Shown here in pieces: positions 17,566-27,296 of a DNA stretch of 59,371 bases. Position 1 is the stretch's first letter, and each line of letters starts with the position of its first letter. This stretch comes from Gemmatimonadaceae bacterium (GTDB taxonomy: Bacteria; Gemmatimonadota; Gemmatimonadetes; Gemmatimonadales; Gemmatimonadaceae), in NCBI GenBank assembly GCA_036003045.1, contig DASYSS010000088.1, positions 1 to 59,371 on the forward strand. The letters run 5' to 3'. A program made the position numbers and the translations under genes. The notes beneath the pieces are model-generated. The model searched no databases. It was not told the origin of the DNA and saw only the letters and a list, made by a program, of their open reading frames with translations.

Positions 17566-17868
17566 ATGGCCACCAAGACCAGCGTCAAGGTCAACCCGTT
17601 GGCCGACCGCGTCGTCATTCGCGCGCTCGAGGAGACGGAGCAGATGCGGGGCGGTCTGTACATCCCGGATACGGCCAAGGAGAAGCCGCAGCAGGGCGAG
17701 ATCGTCGCCGTCGGCCCCGGGCGGTTCGAGAAGGACAAGCGCGTCCCGATGGACGTCAAGGTCGGCGACAAGGTCCTGTACGGAAAGTACAGCGGCACCG
17801 AGGTCACGATCGACAACGAGCAGTATCTCATTCTCCGCGAGTCGGACGTCCTCGCGGTGCTGTCCTGA
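17566..17868 (+). CDS. groES: Co-chaperonin GroES
   Basis: 10-kDa lid of the GroEL chaperonin. Family segments: NPLADRVVIRALEETEQMRGGLYIPDTAKEKPQ, covering the mobile loop, and GEIVAVGPGRFE. 100 aa, normal. Transcribed from the CIRCE-controlled promoter with groEL 64 bases downstream. Confidence 0.98.
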   Translation: MATKTSVKVNPLADRVVIRALEETEQMRGGLYIPDTAKEKPQQGEIVAVGPGRFEKDKRVPMDVKVGDKVLYGKYSGTEVTIDNEQYLILRESDVLAVLS

Positions 17869-17908
17869 CACTCCGGCCCGTTACTGAAATTCACGTCGTT
17901 TGATTTAG

Positions 17909-19564
<1,656 letters not shown>

Positions 19565-19590
19565 GAGCCGCGAGCTCGGACCGACGAGAA

Positions 19591-19622
19591 CGGGCCGCCG
19601 AAAGGCGGCCCGTTTTTGTTTT
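19591..19622 (+). terminator. Intrinsic terminator of groESL
   Basis: Perfect 9-bp stem CGGGCCGCC / GGCGGCCCG with GAAA tetraloop (stem 19591-19612), followed by TTTTTGTTTT. Separates groEL from the convergent lipoprotein gene. Confidence 0.93.
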
Positions 19623-19641
19623 CCGGCGCACGGCAACGGCT

Positions 19642-20118
19642 TCACTGCGCCTTGGTTGCCGTCCACCGCGTGCGCTGCACGACGGAATCCGGCTTCGCCG
19701 CCAGGACCGACACGGTCGTCCCCGTCCATTGGTTGCCCGCCAGGTGCCCGACGACGTGATTGATCAGCTTCGGGCTCTTGGGCGGGGTCGGCGGCGTGAA
19801 CGGCGCGGACTCGAACATCACGCTGTCGGCGCCGGTCAGCGTGTAGGTGTAGTTCACCGTGTCTTTCGGCGCGGCCGGGTCCACACACCGCGTGGTGTTG
19901 GCGGCCGTACCCGGGGAACAGGTGAAGGTCGACAACACCGAGTCGGAACCCTGCGCCATGACTTTGCCGTTCACCGTGCTGGCCATGTCGGCCGCGGTGA
20001 CGGCTGCCGGCGCGGCGGGAGCGGCCGACATGGCCGCCGCGGAATCGGTTTTCGCCGACTCGGACTTCGCACAGGCGACGAGTGAGATGGCTGCGATCAG
20101 CAAGCGAGTGTTGCGCAT
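19642..20118 (-). CDS. Hypothetical lipoprotein
   Basis: 158 aa, not recognised. An N-terminal hydrophobic segment ends in a lipobox L-V-A-C (Cys16), so it is probably a lipoprotein. An Ala/Ser-rich linker (residues 17-45) follows. The remainder has two Cys (in TFTCSPG and TTRCVDP) that could form a disulfide. The predicted fold is beta-rich. ATG 20118 is preceded by GAGGG. Separated from the upstream MBL gene by 101 bases, so it may have its own promoter, though none is convincing. Function unknown. Confidence 0.72.
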   Translation of the reverse strand: MRNTRLLIAAISLVACAKSESAKTDSAAAMSAAPAAPAAVTAADMASTVNGKVMAQGSDSVLSTFTCSPGTAANTTRCVDPAAPKDTVNYTYTLTGADSVMFESAPFTPPTPPKSPKLINHVVGHLAGNQWTGTTVSVLAAKPDSVVQRTRWTATKAQ

Positions 20119-20219
20119 AGACCCTCTGGGCGGAGATGGGGGGCGTGTCTGCAAACCGCGAAGTGCGACCCCATCAATAGGGCACCCCCGGGCGACTCCC
20201 GCCAGCCGTGGAGTCGGCG

Positions 20220-21032
20220 TCAGGCGAACAGCGTGTACTGAACCGGCTTTTCGGCGCGCGCGGTACCGGGCGTGAACGGCCCGACGACCGCGTCCTGCTT
20301 CGCCGCCGTCAGCGTTCCGCGGAATCGCGACTTCGCCAGCGCGGTGCGCATGTTCGTCAGCGCAACCCGTGGCGTGTTGCACTTCTCGCTCAGGTGCGCG
20401 AGCACGAGGTGATTCGTTTCGCGCGTCACCGCTTCGCGAGCGAACGCGGCTGCGGCGAGGTTGCTGAGATGCCCGACGCGAGACGCGATCCTCGCCTGCA
20501 GAAACGCCGGGTACGGACCGTCGCGCAGCATGTCGGCGTCGTGGTTCGACTCGAGCACGAGGATGTCGAGCGAGGCACACGCTCGCGCGATCGCCCGCGT
20601 CACGTAGCCAAAGTCATAGAACAACCCGGCGCGGGCGCCCGTCGACTTGCTCGTCACCACGAACCCCACCGACTCGCGCGCGTCGTGCGGCGTCGGCGTC
20701 GTCGACACGGTCATCGTCGGGAAATGCAGCGTCGTTCCCGCGGCGAAGCGATTGAGATGCGACCCGCTGAGCTTCGCCGCGCGTGCCGTCGCCGGAGTCG
20801 CATACATCTCCCAACCCCAGCGCTTCATCGCCGACTTCGCGCCGTGCACATGGTCCGAATGCTCGTGCGTCACGAGGCACGCGTCGATCGAATCGGGCTT
20901 CACCCCGATCGTCTTGAGCCGCCCCGTGAGCGTGCGAGTGCCGTAGCCGCAGTCGATCAGGATCCGCGATCCGTCGCACTCCACGAGAATCGCGTTCCCC
21001 CGACTGCCGCTCCCGAGCATCCACAGCTTCAC
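20220..21032 (-). CDS. MBL-fold metallo-hydrolase (YycJ/WalJ-like)
   Basis: Metallo-beta-lactamase-fold hydrolase. N-terminus VKLWMLGSGSRGNAILVECDG is typical of the YycJ/WalJ branch, and the metal motif HxHxDH appears as THEHSDHVHG. Further ligand candidates are PTPHDA and a C-terminal HLSEKC. 270 aa. GTG 21032 lies 2 bases after the stop of the upstream glmU-like gene. Last gene of the minus-strand operon starting at 24092. Substrate unknown; exonuclease-like activity has been proposed for relatives. Confidence 0.87.
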   Translation of the reverse strand: MKLWMLGSGSRGNAILVECDGSRILIDCGYGTRTLTGRLKTIGVKPDSIDACLVTHEHSDHVHGAKSAMKRWGWEMYATPATARAAKLSGSHLNRFAAGTTLHFPTMTVSTTPTPHDARESVGFVVTSKSTGARAGLFYDFGYVTRAIARACASLDILVLESNHDADMLRDGPYPAFLQARIASRVGHLSNLAAAAFAREAVTRETNHLVLAHLSEKCNTPRVALTNMRTALAKSRFRGTLTAAKQDAVVGPFTPGTARAEKPVQYTLFA

Positions 21033-21034
21033 GA

Positions 21035-22267
21035 TTAGCGCTCCCCGTCCTCGAGGACCCACCGGCTGGCGTGCGTCGCGGCGAGATGCCGCCGCCCGCG
21101 ATCGCTCAACGTAATCGATCGCCGCGCCATCATGCGCGTCGCGCTCTCGATGAACTTGTCGGCCTGGTGGAGCTTGTACGGCCACGCGTCGCCCCACGAA
21201 AAGGGCGCCACGACCTTGGGCGGCATCGCGCCGTACACGTTCGACCCGGCGCCGATCACCGTTCCCGTCGTCAGCCGCAGCCCGATTCCGGTCTTCACGT
21301 GGTCGCCGAACATCGTGCCGAGGAACTGCATCCCCGTGTCGCGCACGCCGTCGGGCGTCCACATCGCGACGGGGCCGTACGTGTTCTTCAAATTGCTCGT
21401 GATCGTCCCCGCGCCGATGTTGACCCAGCGGCCAAGGTACGAATGCCCGACGAAGCCGTCGTGTCCCTTGTTCGAGTGGCCGACGACGATGCTCGTACTC
21501 AGCTCGCCGCGCACCTTCGACCAGTCGCCGACCGAGCTCCCCGTCACGTCGCCGCCGAGCACCGTGACGTGCCGGCCGATGTAGCAGGGCCCCGAGATCC
21601 GCGTGAAGGCCCGGACGTGCGATCCCTCGCACACCATGATCGGCCCGGCGGTCGCGTCGAGCACCACGTGCGGCTCGACGACGGCGTCCTGCGAGACGAA
21701 CAGCGGCTGATCGCCGAGAATGGTCGCGTGCCGGGGCAACGACCCCGACATCCCGCGCGTGGCGATCGGAATGTCGTGCGTCAGCTGTTCCTGCAGCAGG
21801 CGAATCAAATCCCAGACGTCCTCCAGCCACCAGCCGTGCACCTCGGCGATCGCGCCCGTGCCCGCCGCGATCTCGTCGAGGCTCAGCGTGCCGTCGGCGA
21901 ATTCGAGCGGATCCATCGGCTCGCGCAGGCGCATCGCCGCCATTTGGTTTCCGCATCGCCACATCGTAACGGGCGCGACGCGCCGCGGCACCGATTGCGG
22001 GTCCGCGGGCAGCTGGGGAACGCAGCGGCTGTTGACGATGATCGAGCCCGCCGGAATCACGCCGCTCGCCCCGACCGCGCCCGGCTCGTCGAAGTCCGCG
22101 TGCCGCTCTCCGGCGAGAAAAAACAGGCCGTCGCTCGGCTGCATGGCGTGGCGCCATCGCTCGCGGATGAGCGACACGCCGGCGACGAGCTCCGAAACGG
22201 GACGCGTGCTGGCGAACGGCTCGAAGCGCCTGGCCGCCGCGTCGTCGTAGAGGTAGACGGCGCTCAC
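21035..22267 (-). CDS. GlmU-like sugar nucleotidyltransferase, left-handed beta-helix (alternative bacteroidete type)
   Basis: 410 aa. The N-terminus VYLYDDAAARRFEPFASTRPVSELVAGVSLIRERW matches the alternative GlmU-like family known mainly from Bacteroidetes, and lacks the classical LAAGxGTRM nucleotide loop. The C-terminal half is a hexapeptide-repeat beta-helix (GPCYIGRHVTVLGGDVTGSSVGD; GFVGHSYLGRWVNIGAGTITSNLKNTYG), the acetyltransferase-like portion. Likely makes or modifies UDP-GlcNAc, but the exact reaction is inferred. GTG start overlaps the stop of the GDP-mannose pyrophosphorylase gene. Confidence 0.85.
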   Translation of the reverse strand: MSAVYLYDDAAARRFEPFASTRPVSELVAGVSLIRERWRHAMQPSDGLFFLAGERHADFDEPGAVGASGVIPAGSIIVNSRCVPQLPADPQSVPRRVAPVTMWRCGNQMAAMRLREPMDPLEFADGTLSLDEIAAGTGAIAEVHGWWLEDVWDLIRLLQEQLTHDIPIATRGMSGSLPRHATILGDQPLFVSQDAVVEPHVVLDATAGPIMVCEGSHVRAFTRISGPCYIGRHVTVLGGDVTGSSVGDWSKVRGELSTSIVVGHSNKGHDGFVGHSYLGRWVNIGAGTITSNLKNTYGPVAMWTPDGVRDTGMQFLGTMFGDHVKTGIGLRLTTGTVIGAGSNVYGAMPPKVVAPFSWGDAWPYKLHQADKFIESATRMMARRSITLSDRGRRHLAATHASRWVLEDGER

Positions 22268-23307
22268 GGACGTTCCCGGACGCCGCGCGGGAGGGCGTCC
22301 ATGAGCGTTTTCAAATCGGATGACCGTTCCGTGGTGGTGACGAGCAGCATGTCGTTCTCCATGACCACGACGAGGTTCGACACCCCATACATGACCACGG
22401 TGGCGCTGGGTGCGTGCACGACATTGTCTCGCGAGTCGATCGCGTAGAGCCGTCCGCTTGCCGTGTTGCCGGCGGCATCCGTTCGGCGCACGCGGCGCAG
22501 CGCACCCCACGTCCCGACGTCGTCCCAACCGAAATCGCCCGCGAGCACCACGACCCGGTCGCTCCGCTCGAGCACTCCGACGTCGACGGAAATCGGCGTG
22601 ACCGCGCCGAAGAAGCCGAGCATGTCGTCAGAATTGGCGTGGAGCGCGCGCGAGACTTCCGGCGTGAAGCGCCGCACGTCGTCGAGAAAATCGCCGACGC
22701 GCCACACGAAGATGCCGGAGTTCCAGAGATATCCGTCGCGGCGCATCTGTTCGGCGCGCGCCCGGTCGGGCTTCTCGACGAACCGCGCGACGCGGCGTGC
22801 GCCACTGGTCTCGCCGTCGAGCGCTTCGCCCGGGTGGATGTACCCGAACCCCGGATCCGCGCGGGTCGGAACGACGCCGACCGTCACCAGGGCGTGGTGC
22901 CGTTCCGCGGTCTGGGCGGCGAGCGTCAGCGCGTGCTGGAAGCCGGCGGCGTCGGCCACGGCCCAATCGGCATGCACGGACATCATGACGGCGGCCGGAC
23001 CGTCGCGGCGCGCGATCTCCTGCGCGGCCCACGTGAGGGCCGCCGCGGTCCCGGCGGGGCGGGGCTCCGCCAGGATGTTGGACGCCGGCACGTCCGGAAG
23101 GAGGGCGGCCACGCTTGGCACCAACGTCTCACTCGTGAGTATCAGCGTTCGATCCGATGACACGATTGGACGTAGCCGCGCCGCCGTGTCCGCGAGGAGC
23201 GGCTGCGAGGAAACGAGTGGCAACAATTGTTTCGGGCGCGACGGCGTGGACAACGGCCAGAATCGCGACCCGACCCCGCCGGCCAGAACCACCGCCCAGC
23301 GGCTCAT
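22264..23307 (-). CDS. manC: Mannose-1-phosphate guanylyltransferase
   Basis: Forms GDP-mannose from mannose-1-phosphate and GTP. The nucleotidyltransferase start VVLAGGVGSRFWPLSTPSRPKQLLPL is diagnostic, with FVEKPDRARAEQM and YLWNSGIFVWRV further in. 347 aa, so a single-domain enzyme without the phosphomannose isomerase domain. ATGA overlap with the upstream receiver gene and GTGA with the downstream glmU-like gene. Supplies GDP-mannose for surface polysaccharide. Confidence 0.93.
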   Translation of the reverse strand: MSRWAVVLAGGVGSRFWPLSTPSRPKQLLPLVSSQPLLADTAARLRPIVSSDRTLILTSETLVPSVAALLPDVPASNILAEPRPAGTAAALTWAAQEIARRDGPAAVMMSVHADWAVADAAGFQHALTLAAQTAERHHALVTVGVVPTRADPGFGYIHPGEALDGETSGARRVARFVEKPDRARAEQMRRDGYLWNSGIFVWRVGDFLDDVRRFTPEVSRALHANSDDMLGFFGAVTPISVDVGVLERSDRVVVLAGDFGWDDVGTWGALRRVRRTDAAGNTASGRLYAIDSRDNVVHAPSATVVMYGVSNLVVVMENDMLLVTTTERSSDLKTLMDALPRGVRERP

Positions 23308-23723
23308 CCTGGGGGGGCGTCCACGTTCGAATCGTCGACCGCGAGGCCGACCAATTCAGCCGCTCTCGCGTAGAGCTTTTTGGGACTGAACGGCTTGGTC
23401 AGGAAGTCGTTCGCGCCGAGCGCCATGGCGCTCGTGTGCTGCTGTTCCTGGCCGGCCGCCGTCAGGATGATGCACGGGACTTTTTGCCACCGCGCGTCGC
23501 GGCGCATCGCGGCCAGCACATCGAGGCCGCTCAGGTGGGGCATCATGAGGTCGAGCATGACGAGGCAGATGTCCGTTTCGCGCTCCAGCGTCTCGAGCGC
23601 CTCGCGCCCGTCGTACGCCAAAGTGACCCGAAACGGTCCCTGCTCGAGTTTCATCTTGATGATGCGGCCGATGTGCGGTTCGTCGTCGGCGACGAGTACG
23701 TGGCACGGAGGCGAGTTGGACAC
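23304..23723 (-). CDS. Single-domain response regulator
   Basis: 139-aa receiver domain. Acidic pocket VADDEP, phospho-acceptor Asp in VMLDLMMP, Thr in ILTAAG and the Lys of TKPF are all in place. No output domain follows, so it acts by protein contact (CheY-like). GTG start 15 bases after the roadblock gene; overlaps manC by 4 bases. No cognate kinase is adjacent. Confidence 0.92.
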   Translation of the reverse strand: MSNSPPCHVLVADDEPHIGRIIKMKLEQGPFRVTLAYDGREALETLERETDICLVMLDLMMPHLSGLDVLAAMRRDARWQKVPCIILTAAGQEQQHTSAMALGANDFLTKPFSPKKLYARAAELVGLAVDDSNVDAPPG

Positions 23724-23738
23724 GGCGACTCGGTGTGC

Positions 23739-24092
23739 TTAGACGAGAGCGGCGATGCGTTCGCGGTTGCGGCGAATCTCGAGCAGCATTTGCCCGACGG
23801 CGGCGCCGGGCGACATGAGCACGAGAAGCACGGCATCGGCCGTCAGCACCGATACGATCGCGATGCCTTGGCGGTGCTCCAGCACCGCCGTCACCAGCTC
23901 GCCACGGTTGGCGGCGACGCCGAGCTCGTCCGCGGAGCTCAGGATGGCGGGAATTCGGGCGGCGATGTCGTCGGCGTCGAGCCCCTCGGTGAGCTGGCCG
24001 TCGATCAACAAACCGTCGCGTCCGAGGACGACGGCGGCGTCGACTCCTTCACGCTGCCGGATGGCAGCGACCAGATCACGAATGCTCGGCAT
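23739..24092 (-). CDS. Roadblock/LC7 domain protein
   Basis: 117 aa, roadblock/LC7 fold (MglB-like): PSIRDLVAAIRQREGVDAAVVLGRDGLLIDG at the N-terminus, then helix and strand elements. Such proteins often regulate small Ras-like GTPases; none is encoded nearby. I start it at ATG 24092 rather than an in-frame TTG at 24155, because that TTG is part of the -35 box and would lie outside the transcript. First gene of a five-gene minus-strand operon. Confidence 0.85.
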   Translation of the reverse strand: MPSIRDLVAAIRQREGVDAAVVLGRDGLLIDGQLTEGLDADDIAARIPAILSSADELGVAANRGELVTAVLEHRQGIAIVSVLTADAVLLVLMSPGAAVGQMLLEIRRNRERIAALV

Positions 24093-24126
24093 TCCGTCGT
24101 TCGCGCTTCCCCCCGAAGTGGTGGCG

Positions 24127-24155
24127 AAGCTAGAGATCGAAGTGGTCGAAGTCAA
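24127..24155 (-). promoter_or_regulatory. Promoter of the roadblock-receiver-manC operon
   Basis: Reading the minus strand: TTGACT (24155-24150), 17 bases, TAGCTT (24132-24127). Expected start near 24120, giving a leader of about 28 bases with a GGGGGGAAG purine tract before ATG 24092. Confidence 0.7.
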
Positions 24156-24169
24156 GCGGCCCCAATCGC

Positions 24170-24198
24170 TTGAACAATCCTCAACTCGTCCGTATCCT
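24170..24198 (+). promoter_or_regulatory. Promoter of the divergent lipoprotein gene
   Basis: TTGAAC (24170-24175), 17 bases, TATCCT (24193-24198). Start expected near 24205, about 10 bases before ATG 24215. Back to back with the minus-strand promoter, the two -35 boxes being 14 bp apart. Confidence 0.65.
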
Positions 24199-24214
24199 TC
24201 GCACGAATCCCCCT

Positions 24215-24811
24215 ATGATGACTCGTCGTTTCTCGCCGGTTCCGGCTCCGTTTTTCGCGTTGGCGACGTTCGCCGCCGCCATCACCGCCATCTCGTGCGG
24301 CGACCTCACCGGTGTTCCGGCGTCGCTTCCGACGCTCACCGACAGCGGCGTGGTTTACGCGATCAATGGTGCGCCGCTCGGTGCGCCGACGGCGCTGCAG
24401 ATCTCGACCGGCCAGTTGGTGCCCGCGTCGTCGACCTTTCTCTTCGACGTCGCGTTCGACATCGATTCGGCGGGGCACGTGCTGTTCTTGCCGTTGCGCA
24501 CGATCGCCTCTGGTCTCGCGCCGACCCACGCGGTCGGTCTCCAGGTCTCGGGGACTTCTTTCACGAACGTGTTCCAAGCGCCGAAGAACGGATATCGCGC
24601 CGACACCACGCTGATCGGTGCGTCGAACGTGACGGTCCTCGCGCAGTCGAACGACCTCACGACCTGCGGCCTCGCGATCACCGGCCAGAACCTGTACGCG
24701 AAGATCATCGTCACCGCGGTCGATCTCACCACGCGGTCGATGAAGGTCATGTTCACCGTCGATCCCAACTGCGGTTTTGTGTCGTTCGCCGACGGCATCC
24801 CGAAGACCTGA
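24215..24811 (+). CDS. Hypothetical lipoprotein
   Basis: 198 aa, not recognised. A basic N-terminus (MMTRRF) precedes a hydrophobic segment ending in a lipobox A-I-S-C (Cys28). The mature part is mostly beta-strand-like, with two further Cys (TTCGLAI, DPNCGF) able to form a disulfide. The start is ATG 24215 (or 24218), because an earlier in-frame TTG at 24170 coincides with the -35 box. serS begins 3 bases after the stop, so both may share this promoter. Function unknown. Confidence 0.75.
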   Translation: MMTRRFSPVPAPFFALATFAAAITAISCGDLTGVPASLPTLTDSGVVYAINGAPLGAPTALQISTGQLVPASSTFLFDVAFDIDSAGHVLFLPLRTIASGLAPTHAVGLQVSGTSFTNVFQAPKNGYRADTTLIGASNVTVLAQSNDLTTCGLAITGQNLYAKIIVTAVDLTTRSMKVMFTVDPNCGFVSFADGIPKT

Positions 24812-24814
24812 CGC

Positions 24815-26089
24815 ATGCACGACGCGCGGATGCTCCGCGAGCAGGTCGATCTGCTGCGCGATGGGCTCCGGCGCCGCGGCGCGCTCGACGGCCTGGAGCC
24901 CGTCATCGATCGCGGCGTCCAACTCGAGCGTGACCGCCGGACGTTGATCCAGGCGGTCGAAGAGCGGAAGGCAGCGCGCAACGCCAACTCGCAGGAAGTC
25001 GCTCGGCGAAAGCGCGCGCGGGAAGACGCCGACGATTTGATCGCGCAGGGACGTGCCCTTGGCGACGAGATCACGAGGCTCGAGCACGAGTTGGGCGCGG
25101 CGCAGCAGGCGCTCGACCGAACGCTGCTCGAGATTCCAAACGTCACGCTTCCGGCGGTTCCGGACGGCGACGAGACGCACAACGTCGTCGTTCGCGAGTG
25201 GGGCTCGCCCCGCGAGCGCGACGGCGTCAAGCCGCATTGGGAGATCGGCGCGTCGCTCGGGATGATCGATCTCGAGCGGGCGGGGAAGGTTTCCGGCTCC
25301 GGGTTCGTTTTCTATCGCGGCATGGGGGCGAGACTCATCCGGTCGTTGATCGCGATGTTCATGGACACGCATCGCGAACAGCACGGCTACGAAGAGGTGT
25401 GGCCGCCGCTCCTCGTCAATCGCGCGACGATGACCGGCACGGGCCAGCTGCCCAAGTTCGAGGACGACGCGTACGGCACTCGCGGCGACGACCTCTTTCT
25501 CATCCCCACGGCCGAAGTCCCGGTCACGAATCTGTACCGGGACGAGATCATCGAGTTCGACGCGATGCCGATGGCGTTCGTCGCGTACAGCAAGTGTTTT
25601 CGCCGCGAGGCCGGGTCGGCGGGCAAGGACACGCGCGGCATTCTGCGCACGCACGAATTCGACAAGGTGGAGCTCGTGCGCTACGCGACGCCGGAGACGT
25701 CGGCCGAGCAGCTCGAGCTCCTGACGCGTCATGCCGAAACGATGCTCGAGCGTCTCGAGCTGCCGCACCGCCGGAAGCTGCTCGCCGCCGGCGACACCGG
25801 CTTCAGCTCGGCGATGACGTACGACCTGGAGTGCTGGGCGCCGGGCGTCGGCGCCTGGCTGGAAGTGTCGTCGTGCAGCACGTTCACCGACTTTCAGGCG
25901 CGTCGCGCCAACATTCGCTATCGCCCGGCCAAGGGTGAGAAGCCTCGATTCGTACACACGCTGAACGGATCGGGGCTGGCGTTTCCGCGCACGATCGCCT
26001 GTTTGTTGGAGCATCACCAGAACGCCGACGGAACGGTCACCGTTCCGGACGCGTTGCGCCCGTATCTCGGCGTCGACAAGATCGGCTGA
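24815..26089 (+). CDS. serS: Seryl-tRNA synthetase
   Basis: Class II aminoacyl-tRNA synthetase charging tRNA-Ser and, in Sec-using cells, tRNA-Sec, whose gene is at 52060. N-terminal coiled-coil arm (residues 30-110), then class II motif 2 (FRREAGSAGKDTRGILRTHEFDKVEL) and motif 3 (NGSGLAFPRTIACLLEHHQ). 424 aa, complete. Confidence 0.98.
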   Translation: MHDARMLREQVDLLRDGLRRRGALDGLEPVIDRGVQLERDRRTLIQAVEERKAARNANSQEVARRKRAREDADDLIAQGRALGDEITRLEHELGAAQQALDRTLLEIPNVTLPAVPDGDETHNVVVREWGSPRERDGVKPHWEIGASLGMIDLERAGKVSGSGFVFYRGMGARLIRSLIAMFMDTHREQHGYEEVWPPLLVNRATMTGTGQLPKFEDDAYGTRGDDLFLIPTAEVPVTNLYRDEIIEFDAMPMAFVAYSKCFRREAGSAGKDTRGILRTHEFDKVELVRYATPETSAEQLELLTRHAETMLERLELPHRRKLLAAGDTGFSSAMTYDLECWAPGVGAWLEVSSCSTFTDFQARRANIRYRPAKGEKPRFVHTLNGSGLAFPRTIACLLEHHQNADGTVTVPDALRPYLGVDKIG

Positions 26090-26108
26090 CCGTCCGTCCC
26101 CTCCCATT

Positions 26109-27296
26109 ATGCGGCGCAGCAAATCCGAGATGCTGGTCGCCACGCTGTTTCTGGTACTGCTGGGGTCGTACGTCTGGTACACGCAGCGTGTGATCGTCGA
26201 CCTGCGCGGCGACGCGCGGCGGTCGACCGAGATGTACGCGCGCGTGTTTCGCGCGTTCGCCGACAGCTCGCCCGGCGCGATGGACGCGGCGCTCGTCGAT
26301 CTGTCGAAGAGCATTCAGGCGCAGGGCGTGCCGCTCGTCGTGACCGACCCGAGCGGCGTCGTCGCCGGGCACGCCAACTTGCCGTTCGATCCCACGCACT
26401 CGCTGCCCGACACCGATCCGCGCATTCGCGAGTACGTCGCCGTGCTCCAAGCGGAACACGAGCCGATTGTGGATCCGCTCATTGGAAAAGTCTACTACGG
26501 CGATCCGGCGGTGGTGCGCTGGCTTCGCATCGTCCCGGCACTGCAGGCGAGCATGGCCGCCATTCTGCTCTTGGCGTGGGTCTACATCGTGCGGACCCGC
26601 GGCGACGCCGCGCGCGAGCGGCTTTGGGCGGGCATGGCGCGCGAGTCCGCCCATCAACTGGGAACCCCGCTATCGAGTCTGGCCGGATGGATCGAGCTGA
26701 TGGAGGAGCGCGCGCACGACGAGTCGTCGGCCGCCGCCGCGCGGCACATGCGCGCCGACCTGGACCGGCTGGACCGCGTTGCGCATCGCTTCGAGCGAAT
26801 CGGGCGTGAACCGAAGTTCGACGACGTCAACGCCGGCGCGCTCGTCGTGCGCGTCGCCCGATACTTCCAGGCGCGCGTGCCGACGCTCGCCAACACGATC
26901 ATCGTCGAGCACGACGAGGAGCCGGGCCTTCCGAAGGTGAAGGGCGATCCCGTGCTCCTCGAGTGGGCGATCGAGGTCTTGGCCAAGAACGCCATCGACG
27001 CGCTCGCCGGCCGTGGAGGACGCGTGCGGTTGACGGCCGCGCACTCCGGCACGGAGGGCGTCGTGATTCGCGTGGCCGACGATGGGCCGGGCGTGCCGCG
27101 CGAGCTGCGCTCGCGCGTCTTCGAGCCCGGCTTTTCGACGAAGCAGAGCGGGTGGGGCATCGGGCTCTCACTGGCCCGGCGAATCGTCGAGGAGAACCAC
27201 AACGGCATCCTGCAGCTCGCGCCGTCGGAGGCGCCGGGCAGCATCGGCGCGGCCGGCATCCGGGGCGGCGCCACCTTCGAGATTATTCTTCACTGA
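26109..27296 (+). CDS. Membrane sensor histidine kinase
   Basis: 395 aa. One N-terminal membrane helix (residues 9-24), an extracytoplasmic segment of about 110 residues, a second helix near residues 140-158, then the kinase core without an evident HAMP domain. The H-box is ESAHQLGTPLSSLAGW, the N-box AKNAIDAL, with DDGPGVP and GWGIGLSLARRI forming the G-boxes. No response regulator gene adjoins it. The stop shares one base with the downstream helicase start (TGATG). Signal unknown. Confidence 0.9.
   Translation: MRRSKSEMLVATLFLVLLGSYVWYTQRVIVDLRGDARRSTEMYARVFRAFADSSPGAMDAALVDLSKSIQAQGVPLVVTDPSGVVAGHANLPFDPTHSLPDTDPRIREYVAVLQAEHEPIVDPLIGKVYYGDPAVVRWLRIVPALQASMAAILLLAWVYIVRTRGDAARERLWAGMARESAHQLGTPLSSLAGWIELMEERAHDESSAAAARHMRADLDRLDRVAHRFERIGREPKFDDVNAGALVVRVARYFQARVPTLANTIIVEHDEEPGLPKVKGDPVLLEWAIEVLAKNAIDALAGRGGRVRLTAAHSGTEGVVIRVADDGPGVPRELRSRVFEPGFSTKQSGWGIGLSLARRIVEENHNGILQLAPSEAPGSIGAAGIRGGATFEIILH

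Noticed and set aside
24093-24155. In-frame TTG extension of the roadblock gene
   Set aside because: The TTG is inside the -35 hexamer, so it would not be on the mRNA; extra residues are Ser/Thr-rich and not part of the domain.
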